This document shows, piece by piece, positions 27,303 to 36,174 of a stretch of DNA of 64,000 nucleotides. This DNA is from Variovorax sp. OK212 (GTDB taxonomy: Bacteria; Pseudomonadota; Gammaproteobacteria; Burkholderiales; Burkholderiaceae_C). Within the stretch, counting starts at the first letter, position 1. Every line of letters starts with the position of its first letter. The notes below the pieces were generated by a model. It was not told the origin of the DNA and ran no database searches. It saw only the letters and a program-made list of their open reading frames with translations. The position numbers and the translations under genes are program-made. The stretch lies in contig NZ_FOLP01000001.1 of NCBI RefSeq assembly GCF_900112425.1, positions 1,030,082-1,094,081 of the forward strand, in the 5' to 3' direction.

Positions 27303-28304
27303 ATGAGCTTCTTTGCCATCCTGTGCGCGTTGCTGATCGAGCAGGTGCGCCCGCTGGGCCCGCGCAATCCCGTGTACGGCGGTGTCCTGGCGTGGACGCG
27401 CTGGACCAGCCGCAACTTCGACGCGGGCAAGCCGCATCACGGATGGATCGCCTGGGGCCTCGCGGTGTTCGTGCCAACCCTTCTTTCGCTGGGCATCCAC
27501 TGGCTGCTGGTGCTCACGCTCGGCCTTCCTTTTGCGGTGCTCTGGAGCATCGCGGTGCTCTACGTCACGCTCGGCTTCCGGCAGTTCAGCCACCACTTCA
27601 CCGACATCCGCGACGCGCTCGACGAACGCGACGAGCCGCTCGCGCGCTCGCTGCTCGCGCACTGGCAGGGTGTGGATGCGGCCGATCTGCCGCGCAGCGA
27701 AATCGTGCGCCATGTCATCGAGCATTCGGTGATCGCCGCGCACCGCCACGTGTTCGGCGTGCTGGCATGGTTCTCGATCGTCGCGGCCATCGGCCTGGGT
27801 CCCGCGGGCGCGGTGTTCTACCGCATGAGCGAATTCGTCTCGCGCTACTGGGCGCACAAGAACGGCGCCGCGCTGCAGCCCTCGAGCGCTTCCGCGCAGG
27901 AGGCCGCGGACCGCGCATGGCATGCGATCGACTGGCTGCCCGCGCGCATCACCGCGCTCGGCTTCGCGGTGGTCGGCAGCTTCGAAGAGGCGATCGATTG
28001 CTGGCGCAACGACGCGCAGCGCTTTCCCAACGAGAACGACGGCGTGATCCTCGCGGCCACGTCGGGCGCGGTGAACGTGCGCCTTGGCGGCGGTTCGCTG
28101 CGGCCGATCCCGGTGGCCGACCCGCTGCCCCGTGCCCAGGCCGGCGAACCGGTGGCCGACGGCAGCCGCTTCGACAGCGGCAGCACGCCCGGCCGGGAGC
28201 CCGAGCCCGCCCACTTGCGCAGCGTCGTGGGCCTGGTCTGGCGTTCGGTCGTGATGTGGATGGTGCTGCTGGCCTTGCTCACGCTGGCTCGCCTGCTGGG
28301 CTGA
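27303..28304 (+). CDS. CobD/CbiB-family membrane protein
   Basis: A 333-residue inner-membrane protein of the CobD/CbiB family, with 4-5 hydrophobic segments and the central block [39 protein letters not shown]. Classical members make adenosylcobinamide, but no other cobalamin gene is near and this beta-proteobacterial subgroup sits next to hisC and trmD, so its real role is uncertain. A long hydrophilic linker (about 250-300) precedes the last helix. Confidence 0.82.
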   Translation: MSFFAILCALLIEQVRPLGPRNPVYGGVLAWTRWTSRNFDAGKPHHGWIAWGLAVFVPTLLSLGIHWLLVLTLGLPFAVLWSIAVLYVTLGFRQFSHHFTDIRDALDERDEPLARSLLAHWQGVDAADLPRSEIVRHVIEHSVIAAHRHVFGVLAWFSIVAAIGLGPAGAVFYRMSEFVSRYWAHKNGAALQPSSASAQEAADRAWHAIDWLPARITALGFAVVGSFEEAIDCWRNDAQRFPNENDGVILAATSGAVNVRLGGGSLRPIPVADPLPRAQAGEPVADGSRFDSGSTPGREPEPAHLRSVVGLVWRSVVMWMVLLALLTLARLLG

Positions 28305-28320
28305 GCGAAGGAACAACCCC

Positions 28321-29412
28321 ATGACCCACCCCGTGCCGGCTTTCTGGAGCCCGCGCATCGCCGCGCTCGAGCCCTACGTGCCCGGCGAGCAGCCGCGCAT
28401 CGCCAACCTCGTCAAGCTCAACACCAACGAGAACCCGTACCCGCCGTCGCCCGTCGCGGTCGAGGCCATCCGGCGTGCCGCCGAGAGCGGCCTGGAGCTC
28501 TATCCCGACCCGACCTCGCTCGCGCTGCGCGAAGCGGTCGCGCGCCGGCACGGTCTCCAGCCCGAGCAGGTGTTTGCCGGCAACGGCTCCGACGAAGTCC
28601 TTGCGCACGCCTTCTTCGCGTTCTTCCAGCAAGCCGAGCCGCTGCTGATGCCCGACGTGAGCTACAGCTTCTACAAGGTCTATGCGCAGATCTACGGCAT
28701 CGCCTGCGAGCTGCAGCCGGTGGACGAGGGCCTGCGCATCGACGTCGACGCCATCGCGGCGCGTGCCCGCAACGGCTGCGCGGGCATCGTGATCGCCAAC
28801 CCGAACGCGCCGACCGGCATCGGCCTGCCGCTCGCGCGCATCGAGCAACTGCTCGACGCTTGCCCCGACCGCGTGGTGCTGGTCGACGAGGCCTATGTCG
28901 ATTTCGGCGGCCAGAGCGCGCTGCCGCTGGTCCACAGGTATCCCAACTTGCTGGTGGTGCAGACCCTCTCCAAGGCGCACGCACTGGCCGGCCTGCGTGT
29001 CGGCTTTGCCTGCGGCCAGTCGCACCTGATCGACGCGCTCGTGCGCGTCAAGGACAGCTTCAATTCCTACCCGATCGACCGGCTGGCCTCGGCCGGTGCG
29101 GTGGCCTCGCTGGACGACGAGGCGTGGTTCCGCAGCACCTGCGCCAAGATCGCCGACACCCGAGAAGGCCTCGTGCTGCAACTTGAAGACCTGGGCTTCG
29201 AGGTGCTGCCTTCGCAGACCAATTTCGTTTTCGCGCGCCATCCGCAGCGCGATGCCGCCGAGCTGGCGGCGCTGCTGCGCGAGCGCGCGGTGCTGGTGCG
29301 GCACTTCAAGCAGCCGCGCATCGCGCAGTACCTGCGCATCAGCATCGGCACGCGCGAGCAATGCAGCCTGCTGGTGCAGCACCTGCAGGACATTCTTGAC
29401 CCCGCCTCCTGA
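28321..29412 (+). CDS. hisC: Histidinol-phosphate aminotransferase
   Basis: PLP transaminase of histidine synthesis, 363 residues, class-I/II fold: [57 protein letters not shown] and [19 protein letters not shown] with the Schiff-base lysine. In this position, away from the main his operon, it may also serve aromatic amino acids, as known for some HisC. It starts 16 bp after the CobD-like gene. Confidence 0.93.
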   Translation: MTHPVPAFWSPRIAALEPYVPGEQPRIANLVKLNTNENPYPPSPVAVEAIRRAAESGLELYPDPTSLALREAVARRHGLQPEQVFAGNGSDEVLAHAFFAFFQQAEPLLMPDVSYSFYKVYAQIYGIACELQPVDEGLRIDVDAIAARARNGCAGIVIANPNAPTGIGLPLARIEQLLDACPDRVVLVDEAYVDFGGQSALPLVHRYPNLLVVQTLSKAHALAGLRVGFACGQSHLIDALVRVKDSFNSYPIDRLASAGAVASLDDEAWFRSTCAKIADTREGLVLQLEDLGFEVLPSQTNFVFARHPQRDAAELAALLRERAVLVRHFKQPRIAQYLRISIGTREQCSLLVQHLQDILDPAS

Positions 29413-29425
29413 AAGACCCCCGGCA

Positions 29426-30451
29426 ATGACCACCCCCGACTCCGATCCGCGCGCAGCGGCCTGTGCAGGCTTCTGGCAAGCGGTGAGTGCCGAGATCGAC
29501 AACTTGCGCACGCTGCCGGCCCACGACCTGGTGCAAGCGCTCAACGCGTTGCTGCAGCCCCTCTTTCCGCGGCTGGCTGCCGAGGTGGCCGGAGATCCGC
29601 CCGCCTTCAAGCTCGTGCTGACCGCGCATGGCTCGATGGACGACTTCGGCGACGTGATGGCGCTGGCGCAGAGCAGCCCCGCGCTCGCCCCGATCGAGGT
29701 GGAGGCCTTCCGCCAGCGCGCGAACGACAGTTTCGCGATCCGCATGGACGGCTTCGAGCTGGCGAGCGCCGACATTCTTGTGAAGCACGAACCGTACGAC
29801 GGCCTGGTGGCGCTGGAAATCGGCTTCGCCAAGCCGATTCCCATGGACATGCAGGACCACGCGCGCCACATGAGCCTCATCATGCTCGACCACATCCTGG
29901 GCGAGTACGACACCGCGGTGAAGGTCGGTCCGGTCGACTATGTCGATGCGGGCGACAGCGAGGGTTTCGACGGCGTGCCGCTCGATGGCTTCGCGCCCGT
30001 GTTCGATGCCTTCTGGCGCGACGACCTTGGCCACACCGGTGTGTTCCCCATGGGCGAGCACGCCTGGTCGGGCCTGAGCGCCACGCGCGAGGCTGCGGAC
30101 GGCAGCGAGGTCGAGGTGGTCGTGATGCGCAACGACTCCGCCACCGCGCTGCTGGGCCGCGCAGACCTCGGCCACCGGCTGTCGGCGGCGATGCCGGTGG
30201 AGTCGGGCGAGGAGCTGGAAGAGGCCCGCCTCTACGAAGACCGGCTGACCGCGCTGCTGCAGAAACACGAAGAAGGCTGCTGCACGCACGTCGTGCTGGA
30301 GGAGGGCGTTCGCACCGTTCACTTCCAGGTGGCCGATGAGGCTGCAGCGATCACGCACGCGCAATCGCTGCAGGAAGACATGGACCTGCCGGTGACGCTG
30401 GACCTGGTGTTCGACCCGACGTGGAGGTCGTACCGGATCTGGCTGCGCTGA
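29426..30451 (+). CDS. Hypothetical protein between hisC and rsgA
   Basis: A 341-residue soluble, acidic protein (many D/E; no signal peptide, no membrane segment) that I do not recognise. The N-terminal half (FKLVLTAHGSMDDFGDV, DGLVALEIGFAKPIPMDMQ, MLDHILGEYDTAVKVG) and C-terminal half (EEGCCTHVVLEEGVRTVHF) may be two alpha-beta domains. The ATG at 29426 is 13 bp after the hisC stop, so it belongs to the same run. It converges with rsgA at 9 bp. The third-position GC and codon pattern match its neighbours. Confidence 0.85.
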   Translation: MTTPDSDPRAAACAGFWQAVSAEIDNLRTLPAHDLVQALNALLQPLFPRLAAEVAGDPPAFKLVLTAHGSMDDFGDVMALAQSSPALAPIEVEAFRQRANDSFAIRMDGFELASADILVKHEPYDGLVALEIGFAKPIPMDMQDHARHMSLIMLDHILGEYDTAVKVGPVDYVDAGDSEGFDGVPLDGFAPVFDAFWRDDLGHTGVFPMGEHAWSGLSATREAADGSEVEVVVMRNDSATALLGRADLGHRLSAAMPVESGEELEEARLYEDRLTALLQKHEEGCCTHVVLEEGVRTVHFQVADEAAAITHAQSLQEDMDLPVTLDLVFDPTWRSYRIWLR

Positions 30452-30460
30452 AGCGCGGCC

Positions 30461-31414
30461 TCAGTACCGCTTCTGGCTGAGCTCGGCGAACAGCTCGCCG
30501 TAGATCTTGTAGCGGCTCGGGCTGATGGCACCGGGCGCGCCGGCCGTTCCCACGTTCGCGATCACGCCGCAGCCCGGCTCGTGCAGGTGCGTGCAGTTGT
30601 AGAACTTGCAGTCGCCCATGTGCTCGGCGATGTCGGGCATCAGGCCGGCGAGCTGCATCGGCTCGATGTGGTTCAGGCCGAATTCCTGGAAGCCCGGCGA
30701 GTCGATCAGGCCCGTGGTGCGGGCTGCGTCGATCCAGTACCAGGTGGTGCTCGTGGTCGTGTGCTTGCCTGAATTCAGCGCCTGCGAGATCTCCTGCGTG
30801 AACGCGGTGGCGCCGGGCACCAGCAGGTTGGTCAACGTGCTCTTGCCCGCGCCCGACGGCCCGAGCACCAGCGTCGACTTGCCGGCGAGCAGCTTCATCA
30901 GCGACGCGTAGTCGGCTTCGCCCGAGGCCTTGAGCGACAGCGGCAGCACGCCGTGGTGCATGCGCCGGTAGGGCGCCAGCTTGGTCCAGGCGCGCTCGAA
31001 GGGCTCGACCAGGTCGCTCTTGTTGAGCGCAATGATCGGCGTGATGCGTTCGGCTTCGGCCGCGATCAGCGCGCGCGCCAACTGGTGTTCGGAGAACTCC
31101 GGCTCGGCCGCGATGAGGATCAGCACGTGGTCGAGGTTGGCCGCGAACGACTTGGTGCGGATCTCGTCCTGCCGGTAGAACAGGTTGCGCCGCGGCAGCA
31201 CCTGCTCGATGGTGCCTTCGTCCTCGCTGGCCTGCCAGTGCACGCGGTCGCCGACCACGGCCTGGCTCTTCTTGCCGCGCGGATGGCAGATGCGCCGTTC
31301 GCCGTCGGGCGTCTCGACGATGCAGTGGCGCCCGTGGCTGGCAATGACCAGGCCTTCCTGGAGGTTCTTCGCGGCGGTGGCCGCGGAAGCGGCGGCGCGG
31401 CCCGGCTTAGCCAA
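30461..31414 (-). CDS. rsgA: Ribosome small-subunit-dependent GTPase A
   Basis: Circularly permuted GTPase, 317 residues, acting late in 30S assembly. An OB-fold comes first, then G4 ALNKSD, G1 GPSGAGKSTL, G3 LIDSPGFQEF and a zinc site (CKFYNCTHLHEPGCG). The start is a TTG at 31414 with GGAA upstream; no ATG fits the frame. The last 15 residues reach 9 bp from the convergent hypothetical gene. Confidence 0.93.
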   Translation of the reverse strand: MAKPGRAAASAATAAKNLQEGLVIASHGRHCIVETPDGERRICHPRGKKSQAVVGDRVHWQASEDEGTIEQVLPRRNLFYRQDEIRTKSFAANLDHVLILIAAEPEFSEHQLARALIAAEAERITPIIALNKSDLVEPFERAWTKLAPYRRMHHGVLPLSLKASGEADYASLMKLLAGKSTLVLGPSGAGKSTLTNLLVPGATAFTQEISQALNSGKHTTTSTTWYWIDAARTTGLIDSPGFQEFGLNHIEPMQLAGLMPDIAEHMGDCKFYNCTHLHEPGCGVIANVGTAGAPGAISPSRYKIYGELFAELSQKRY

Positions 31415-31426
31415 GGGCGTGTTCCG

Positions 31427-31783
31427 TCATGCGGCGGCGCCGGGGGCGGCGACCAGTGCGTCGGCCTGACGGGCGCAGTCGAAGTCGGTGACCGAGAGGC
31501 CGCCCACGTCGTGCGTGTTGAAGCGCACCACGCAGCGGTTGTAGTGCACCGACAGGTCGGGGTGGTGGTCTTGCGTGTGCGCCACGAAGGCCAGCGCGTT
31601 CACGAAGGCGATGGTCTCGAAGTAGTTGGCGAAGGTGAAGGTCTTCTCGACGGCGACGTCTGCGCCGTCGCCGGTGAGCTTCCAGCCGTCGAGGCGCGCC
31701 AGGCTCGCCACGATCTCGGTGGCGCTCAGCGCCTTGCGGGGAGGAAGATTCTTCCAGTCTTTGGGCTTGAACATGCTGCTCAT
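31427..31783 (-). CDS. Pterin-4a-carbinolamine dehydratase
   Basis: A 118-residue protein with the family motif in AFVAHTQDHHPDLSVHYNRC, which holds the paired catalytic histidines. It recycles 4a-hydroxytetrahydrobiopterin after aromatic amino acid hydroxylation; no hydroxylase gene is in the window. The ATG at 31783 (MSSMFKPKDW) is 12 bp upstream of the rsgA start in the same direction; MFKP at 31774 is an alternative. Confidence 0.88.
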   Translation of the reverse strand: MSSMFKPKDWKNLPPRKALSATEIVASLARLDGWKLTGDGADVAVEKTFTFANYFETIAFVNALAFVAHTQDHHPDLSVHYNRCVVRFNTHDVGGLSVTDFDCARQADALVAAPGAAA

Positions 31784-31808
31784 GGTGGGCTGCTTTGGAG
31801 GTGAGGGG

Positions 31809-33068
31809 TCATGCCGCGGCCATGTGGGCCAGGCGCTCGGATATGGGAGGGTGCGAGTAGTAGAACTTGACGAACACGGGGTCGGGCGTGAGGGTGGCGC
31901 CGTTGTCCTTGTACAGCTTGAGCAGCGCAGCCGAAAGTGCGGTGCTGCTGGTTTGCGCCACTGCGTAGGTGTCGGCTTCGAATTCGTTCTTGCGCGACAG
32001 CTGCGAGAACATCGGAGCGATGAAGAAGCTGAAAACCGGCACGGCCAGCATGAACAGGAGCAGCGCCAGGGCATTGTTCGGGGCCGTCATGTCGGGCCGC
32101 ACACCCAGCCCCGCATAGAACCAGACCTGTGTCGAAACCCAGCCCAGCAGTGCGAATGCCGGCAGGTTCAGAAGACATGTCATCACGAGGCTTTTCCAGA
32201 GATGCCGGTGCTTGAGGTGGCCCAGCTCGTGTGCCAGCACAGCTTCCATCTCGGCGGCGTCCAGTTGGCTCAGCAGCGTGTCGTAGAACACCACGCGTTT
32301 ACTGACGCCGAAACCGGTGAAGTAGGCATTGGCGTGCGCGCTGCGCGTGCTGCCGTCCATCACGAACAACCCCTTGAATGCAAAGCCGCAGCGCTTCAGG
32401 AGGGCCATCACGCGCGTTTGCAGCACGGGGTCGTCGAGCGGGGTGAACTTGTTGAACCAAGGGGCGATGAAGAGGGGATAGATCACCTGCAACAGCAGCA
32501 GAAAGAACGTGAGCGCGCCCCAGGCCCACAGCCACCACATCGGGCCGGCCGCGGCCATCAGCCACAGGATCAGTGCTGCGAACGGGAGGCCCAGGGCCGC
32601 GCCCACCACGGTCCACTTGGCCGTATCCAGCAGCCAGAGCTTGACGGTCATCCGGTTGAAGCCAAAGCTCTCTTCGAGCTTGAAGATCCGCCAGAGCGAA
32701 AAGGGAAGTCCGAGCAGGCCGCCGATGGCCGCAAAGGAGGCGATGAGCACAATCTGCTGCAGCATCCCACCGCCCATCCAGGCCAGCAGGAGCTTGTTGA
32801 GCAAGTCGAGTCCGCCAAGCAACGTCCAGCCTAGAAGTATTGCTGCGCTGACGGCCATCTCGATGATGTTGAGCCGGGTCTTGGCGGCGGTGTAGTCGGC
32901 AGCCCTCTGGTGCGCAGCCAGCGTGATGCTCTGCGCAAAACCGGCCGGCACGGCGGCGCGATGCCGTGCCACATGGCGCATCTGCCTGGATGCCAGCCAG
33001 AACTCCACGATCAAGCCCGCAACCAGCGCAATGGCGAAAGCTGCAGTAAAGATGAGCGAATAGGACAT
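31809..33068 (-). CDS. M48-family (Ste24/CAAX-type) membrane metallopeptidase
   Basis: A 419-residue inner-membrane zinc peptidase with 6-7 hydrophobic helices and the HExxH motif in AVLAHELGHLKHRHLWKSL, with the third ligand Glu in SRKNEFEADTYAV. It resembles Ste24-type CAAX proteases; in bacteria the targets are probably membrane quality-control substrates. It starts with MSYSLIFTAAFAIALVAG, a first helix. The gene lies 25 bp upstream of the pterin dehydratase and diverges from orn. Confidence 0.9.
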   Translation of the reverse strand: MSYSLIFTAAFAIALVAGLIVEFWLASRQMRHVARHRAAVPAGFAQSITLAAHQRAADYTAAKTRLNIIEMAVSAAILLGWTLLGGLDLLNKLLLAWMGGGMLQQIVLIASFAAIGGLLGLPFSLWRIFKLEESFGFNRMTVKLWLLDTAKWTVVGAALGLPFAALILWLMAAAGPMWWLWAWGALTFFLLLLQVIYPLFIAPWFNKFTPLDDPVLQTRVMALLKRCGFAFKGLFVMDGSTRSAHANAYFTGFGVSKRVVFYDTLLSQLDAAEMEAVLAHELGHLKHRHLWKSLVMTCLLNLPAFALLGWVSTQVWFYAGLGVRPDMTAPNNALALLLFMLAVPVFSFFIAPMFSQLSRKNEFEADTYAVAQTSSTALSAALLKLYKDNGATLTPDPVFVKFYYSHPPISERLAHMAAA

Positions 33069-33127
33069 AAGGCGGCGAGTTTAGCCCTCGGTATCTGGCG
33101 CCGCAGCCCTTCGACGACAATCCTGCG

Positions 33128-33724
33128 ATGCCTGAATCCCTCGACCCGACGCCCCCGGCCGCAGTGCCGACCCTGAAGAAAAGCGACCAGAACCTGGTCT
33201 GGCTCGACTGCGAAATGAGCGGCCTGGACCCTGAAAAGGAGTTCCTGCTCGAAATCGCCGTGGTCGTGACGGGCCCCGACCTCACGCCCCGCATCGACGG
33301 CCCGGTGCTCGTCATTCACCAGAGCGACGCCGTGCTCGACGCCATGGACGCCTGGAACAAGGGCACCCACGGCCGCAGCGGCCTGATCGACAAGGTCAAG
33401 GCCTCCACGCTGGACGAAGCCGCCGCCGAGCAGCAGCTGCTGGAATTCATCGCCAAGTACATCCCCCGCAGCGGCTCGCCGATGTGCGGCAACACCATCG
33501 GGCAGGACCGGCGCTTCCTGGTCAAGTTCATGCCCAAGCTGGAAGCGTATTTCCACTACCGCAACCTCGACGTCAGCACGCTGAAGGAGCTGGCCAAGCG
33601 CTGGAAACCCACGGCCTACAACAGCTTCAAGAAGCAGCAGGCGCACACCGCGCTGGCCGATGTGCACGAGTCCATCGAGGAACTGGCGCACTACCGCGAG
33701 ACCTTCCTGCGTCTCGTGGATTGA
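33128..33724 (+). CDS. orn: Oligoribonuclease
   Basis: A 3'-5' exonuclease that degrades 2-5 nt RNA fragments. 198 residues, with the DEDDh motifs [12 protein letters not shown] (Exo I), [10 protein letters not shown] (Exo II) and [17 protein letters not shown] (Exo III). The N-terminal 15 residues ([14 protein letters not shown]) are an extension. It is followed by a perfect 11-bp inverted repeat. Confidence 0.96.
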   Translation: MPESLDPTPPAAVPTLKKSDQNLVWLDCEMSGLDPEKEFLLEIAVVVTGPDLTPRIDGPVLVIHQSDAVLDAMDAWNKGTHGRSGLIDKVKASTLDEAAAEQQLLEFIAKYIPRSGSPMCGNTIGQDRRFLVKFMPKLEAYFHYRNLDVSTLKELAKRWKPTAYNSFKKQQAHTALADVHESIEELAHYRETFLRLVD

Positions 33725-33732
33725 GTTGGCCT

Positions 33733-33760
33733 GCAGGCTGTGAAGCAAGTCACAGCCTGC
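33733..33760 (+). terminator. Perfect 11-bp hairpin after orn
   Basis: GCAGGCTGTGA / TCACAGCCTGC with a 6-nt loop, 9 bp after the orn stop. There is no T run after it, so it is either a factor-independent terminator of a weak kind, an RNA-stabilising structure or a binding site for the next promoter. Confidence 0.6.
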
Positions 33761-33797
33761 GCGAGGAATGGGATTAGGTAAAAACCCGAATCCATGC

Positions 33798-34016
33798 CAT
33801 AATCGCAGGCTTCGCTGATCGGACAGGTATTTCAAGTCCGGCCAGCGTCTCTTGCATCTCCCTATCTTGCACACCGCGCCCGATCGCATTCGCTGATCAA
33901 AAAGGGCCGCAGCCTCAGGCGTCAGCCGGAAGCTGAAATGTCGTTGGATGGTTGATGTTTTTAACCACCAACGGGGCGCCTGCCTACGGCAGCGCTCGCG
34001 TTTGAGATTGATATTC
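33798..34016 (+). promoter_or_regulatory. Promoter and long leader of the DEAD-box helicase gene
   Basis: A CATAAT (33798-33803) is the best -10; no good -35. The leader of about 205 nt contains a bulged stem, GTTGG-A-TGGTT / AACCA-CCAAC, around 33940-33975, and a shorter GCC-rich hairpin near 33985. Long structured leaders are typical of cold-induced DEAD-box helicase genes. I see no coding gene in this 292-bp gap. Confidence 0.5.
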
Positions 34017-35963
34017 ATGACCGACGCTTTTGAAGCGCAGGGCGAGTTCGCGCCTGTGCAATCCGCTACCCATAACGAATTCACCGCTGTTTCGGACACC
34101 GTGTCCGAAGCGCCCATCCTCGAGGCGCTGGATGCAGCCGCTCCCGAAGTGGCAGCCGCTGAAGAACCCGCCAAGCCCAACGGCTTCATCCAACTGGGCC
34201 TCGCACCCGAGCTGATCGCCGCCGTGGCCGACCTGGGCTTCACCCAGCCGACCACCGTGCAAGACAAGGTGATCCCGCTCGCCATGGGCGGCGAAGCCGG
34301 CCAGGACGGCAAGGCCCGTTTTGTCGACCTGATGGTCTCCAGCCAGACCGGTTCGGGCAAGACCGCAGCCTTCCTGCTGCCCGTGCTGCACACGCTGCTG
34401 AAGCGCCAGGCCGAAGCCGAAGCCGAAGCCAAGGCCGAGTTCCAGCGCCTGGCCGCCGAAGCCGCTGCCCGCGGCGAAGCTGTGCCGAAGAAGCCCAAGC
34501 GCAAGGACCCGACCAACGCGCGCCACTTCAAGGCCGCCACCCCCGGCGCCCTGATCCTGTGCCCGACGCGCGAACTCGCGCAGCAGGTTGCGCACGACGC
34601 CATCGAACTGGTTCGCCATTGCCGCGGCCTGCGCATCGCCAACGTGGTGGGCGGCATGCCTTACCAGCTGCAGATCGCCAAGCTGCAGAACGCCGACCTC
34701 GTGGTCGCCACGCCCGGCCGCCTGCTCGACCTGCAACGCTCGCAACAGCTCAAGCTCGACCAGGTCAAGTTCCTGGTCGTCGACGAAGCCGACCGCATGC
34801 TCGACCTGGGCTTCTCGGACGACCTGGCCGAAGTCAACCAGCTCACCATCGAGCGCCAGCAGACGATGATGTTCAGCGCCACCTTCGCGCCGCGCATCCA
34901 GCAGCTGGCCCAGCGCGTGATGCGCGAGCCGCAGCGCGTGACCATCGACAGCCCGCAAGAAAAGCACGCCAACATCAAGCAGGTGCTGTTCTGGGCCGAC
35001 AACAGCCAGCACAAGCGCAAGCTGCTGGACCACTGGCTGCGTGACACCACCATCAACCAGGCCATCGTGTTCGCGAGCACGCAAGTCGAGTGCGACGGCC
35101 TCGCCAACGACCTGCAGCAAGACGGCTTCAGCGCCGTGGCGCTGCACGGCGCCCTGAGCCAGGGCCTGCGCAACCGCCGCCTGATGGCGCTGCGCCAGGG
35201 CCAGGTGCAGATCCTGGTGGCCACCGACGTTGCCGCCCGCGGCATCGACGTGCCGACCATCACCCACGTTTTCAACTTCGGCCTGCCGATGAAGGCCGAG
35301 GACTACACCCACCGCATCGGCCGCACCGGCCGTGCCGGCCGCGACGGCATCGCCGTCACGTTTGCCGAGTTCCGCGATCGCCGCAAGATCATGGACATCG
35401 AGCATTACAGCCGCCAGCAATTCCAGGCGGAAGTGGTGCCGGGCATGGAGCCGCAACAGCGCATGCCGCAATCGCGCCCGCCGCAAGGCGAGTTCCGCGG
35501 CGGCCGCGGCGACAACCATTCGCGTGACCGCAAGTTCGGCGGCGGCGGCGGCGGTCATCGCGGCGGCAATGCCGGCGGCTTCGGCGGCGGCAACAACAAC
35601 TACGCAGGCGCCAGTGGCTTCAACGACCGCGGTTCGCGTCCCCCGGCACCGCGCGGCGGTGGCTTCGGCGGCCAGGGCCACGGCCATGGCGGCGGTCACA
35701 ACGCCGGCTTCGGCGGCGGCCGTGACGAAGGCGGCAACGGCGGCGGCTACGGTCGCAAGCCGGGCTGGGGCGACAACGCCCCGCGCGGCGGCGGCAACGG
35801 CGGTGGCCGTGACTTCGCTCCGCGTGAAGGCTTCGCTCCCCGCGAAGGTTTCGCACCGCGTGAAGGCTTCGCGCCCCGCGGCAATGGCGCAGGCCATGGC
35901 GGCCCGGGCAAGGTGTTCGTGCCCCGCGACGCGCAAAAGCGTTCGTTCAAGCCCAGCCGCTGA
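34017..35963 (+). CDS. DEAD-box RNA helicase with Gly/Arg-rich C-terminal tail
   Basis: A 648-residue ATP-dependent RNA helicase. Visible motifs: Q motif GFTQPTTVQDKVIP, Walker A SQTGSGKTAAF, PTRELAQQ, DEAD in FLVVDEADRML, SAT, and HRIGRTGRAG. An insert of about 45 residues rich in A/E/K (around 135-175) lies in domain 1. The last 150 residues are R/G/N-rich with repeats FAPREG; they probably bind RNA. Similar to the RhlE group; the exact subgroup is not fixed. Start ATG at 34017, not the upstream frame. Confidence 0.94.
   Translation: MTDAFEAQGEFAPVQSATHNEFTAVSDTVSEAPILEALDAAAPEVAAAEEPAKPNGFIQLGLAPELIAAVADLGFTQPTTVQDKVIPLAMGGEAGQDGKARFVDLMVSSQTGSGKTAAFLLPVLHTLLKRQAEAEAEAKAEFQRLAAEAAARGEAVPKKPKRKDPTNARHFKAATPGALILCPTRELAQQVAHDAIELVRHCRGLRIANVVGGMPYQLQIAKLQNADLVVATPGRLLDLQRSQQLKLDQVKFLVVDEADRMLDLGFSDDLAEVNQLTIERQQTMMFSATFAPRIQQLAQRVMREPQRVTIDSPQEKHANIKQVLFWADNSQHKRKLLDHWLRDTTINQAIVFASTQVECDGLANDLQQDGFSAVALHGALSQGLRNRRLMALRQGQVQILVATDVAARGIDVPTITHVFNFGLPMKAEDYTHRIGRTGRAGRDGIAVTFAEFRDRRKIMDIEHYSRQQFQAEVVPGMEPQQRMPQSRPPQGEFRGGRGDNHSRDRKFGGGGGGHRGGNAGGFGGGNNNYAGASGFNDRGSRPPAPRGGGFGGQGHGHGGGHNAGFGGGRDEGGNGGGYGRKPGWGDNAPRGGGNGGGRDFAPREGFAPREGFAPREGFAPRGNGAGHGGPGKVFVPRDAQKRSFKPSR
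35814..35881 (+). repeat. 18-bp repeats encoding FAPREG in the helicase tail
   Basis: Three copies of TTCGC(T/A)CC(G/C)CG(T/C)GAAGG(C/T) at 35814, 35832 and 35850, followed by a partial copy, encode FAPREG. The copies differ at silent sites. Confidence 0.75.
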
Positions 35964-36000
35964 TCCCCGGCCAGCGGCCTGACAGCCGCCTCGCCCCTCG

Positions 36001-36034
36001 AAAGCCCGCGCTTCTCACGAACGCGGGCTTTTTC
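36001..36034 (+). terminator. Terminator after the DEAD-box helicase gene
   Basis: A 10-bp stem AAAGCCCGCG / CGCGGGCTTT with a 11-nt loop, followed by TTTCAT; about 40 bp after the stop. Confidence 0.85.
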
Positions 36035-36074
36035 ATTTCGGGTTTCCGAGCAGCAGCGTATCGACCGATTTTGG

Positions 36075-36103
36075 TTGACACCTGAATCGATGAAAAGTAA
36101 TGT
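36075..36103 (+). promoter_or_regulatory. Sigma-70-type promoter for the opine-dehydrogenase-like operon
   Basis: A perfect TTGACA at 36075-36080 is followed at 17 bp by TAATGT (36098-36103), and a TGTAAT alternative lies at 36101-36106. The local sequence is AT-rich against a GC-rich background. The leader would be about 65 nt. Confidence 0.6.
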
Positions 36104-36174
36104 AATAGCGCATTGCTTCCCCGGGTCCGTCCTGCGGCCGCCGGTTAATCGACACCTGCTTTTCGACTTTCGAC

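Noticed and set aside
27303..28304. A cobalamin-biosynthesis function for the CobD/CbiB-like gene
   Set aside because: No other cobalamin gene or cobalamin riboswitch is nearby, so only the family name is given.
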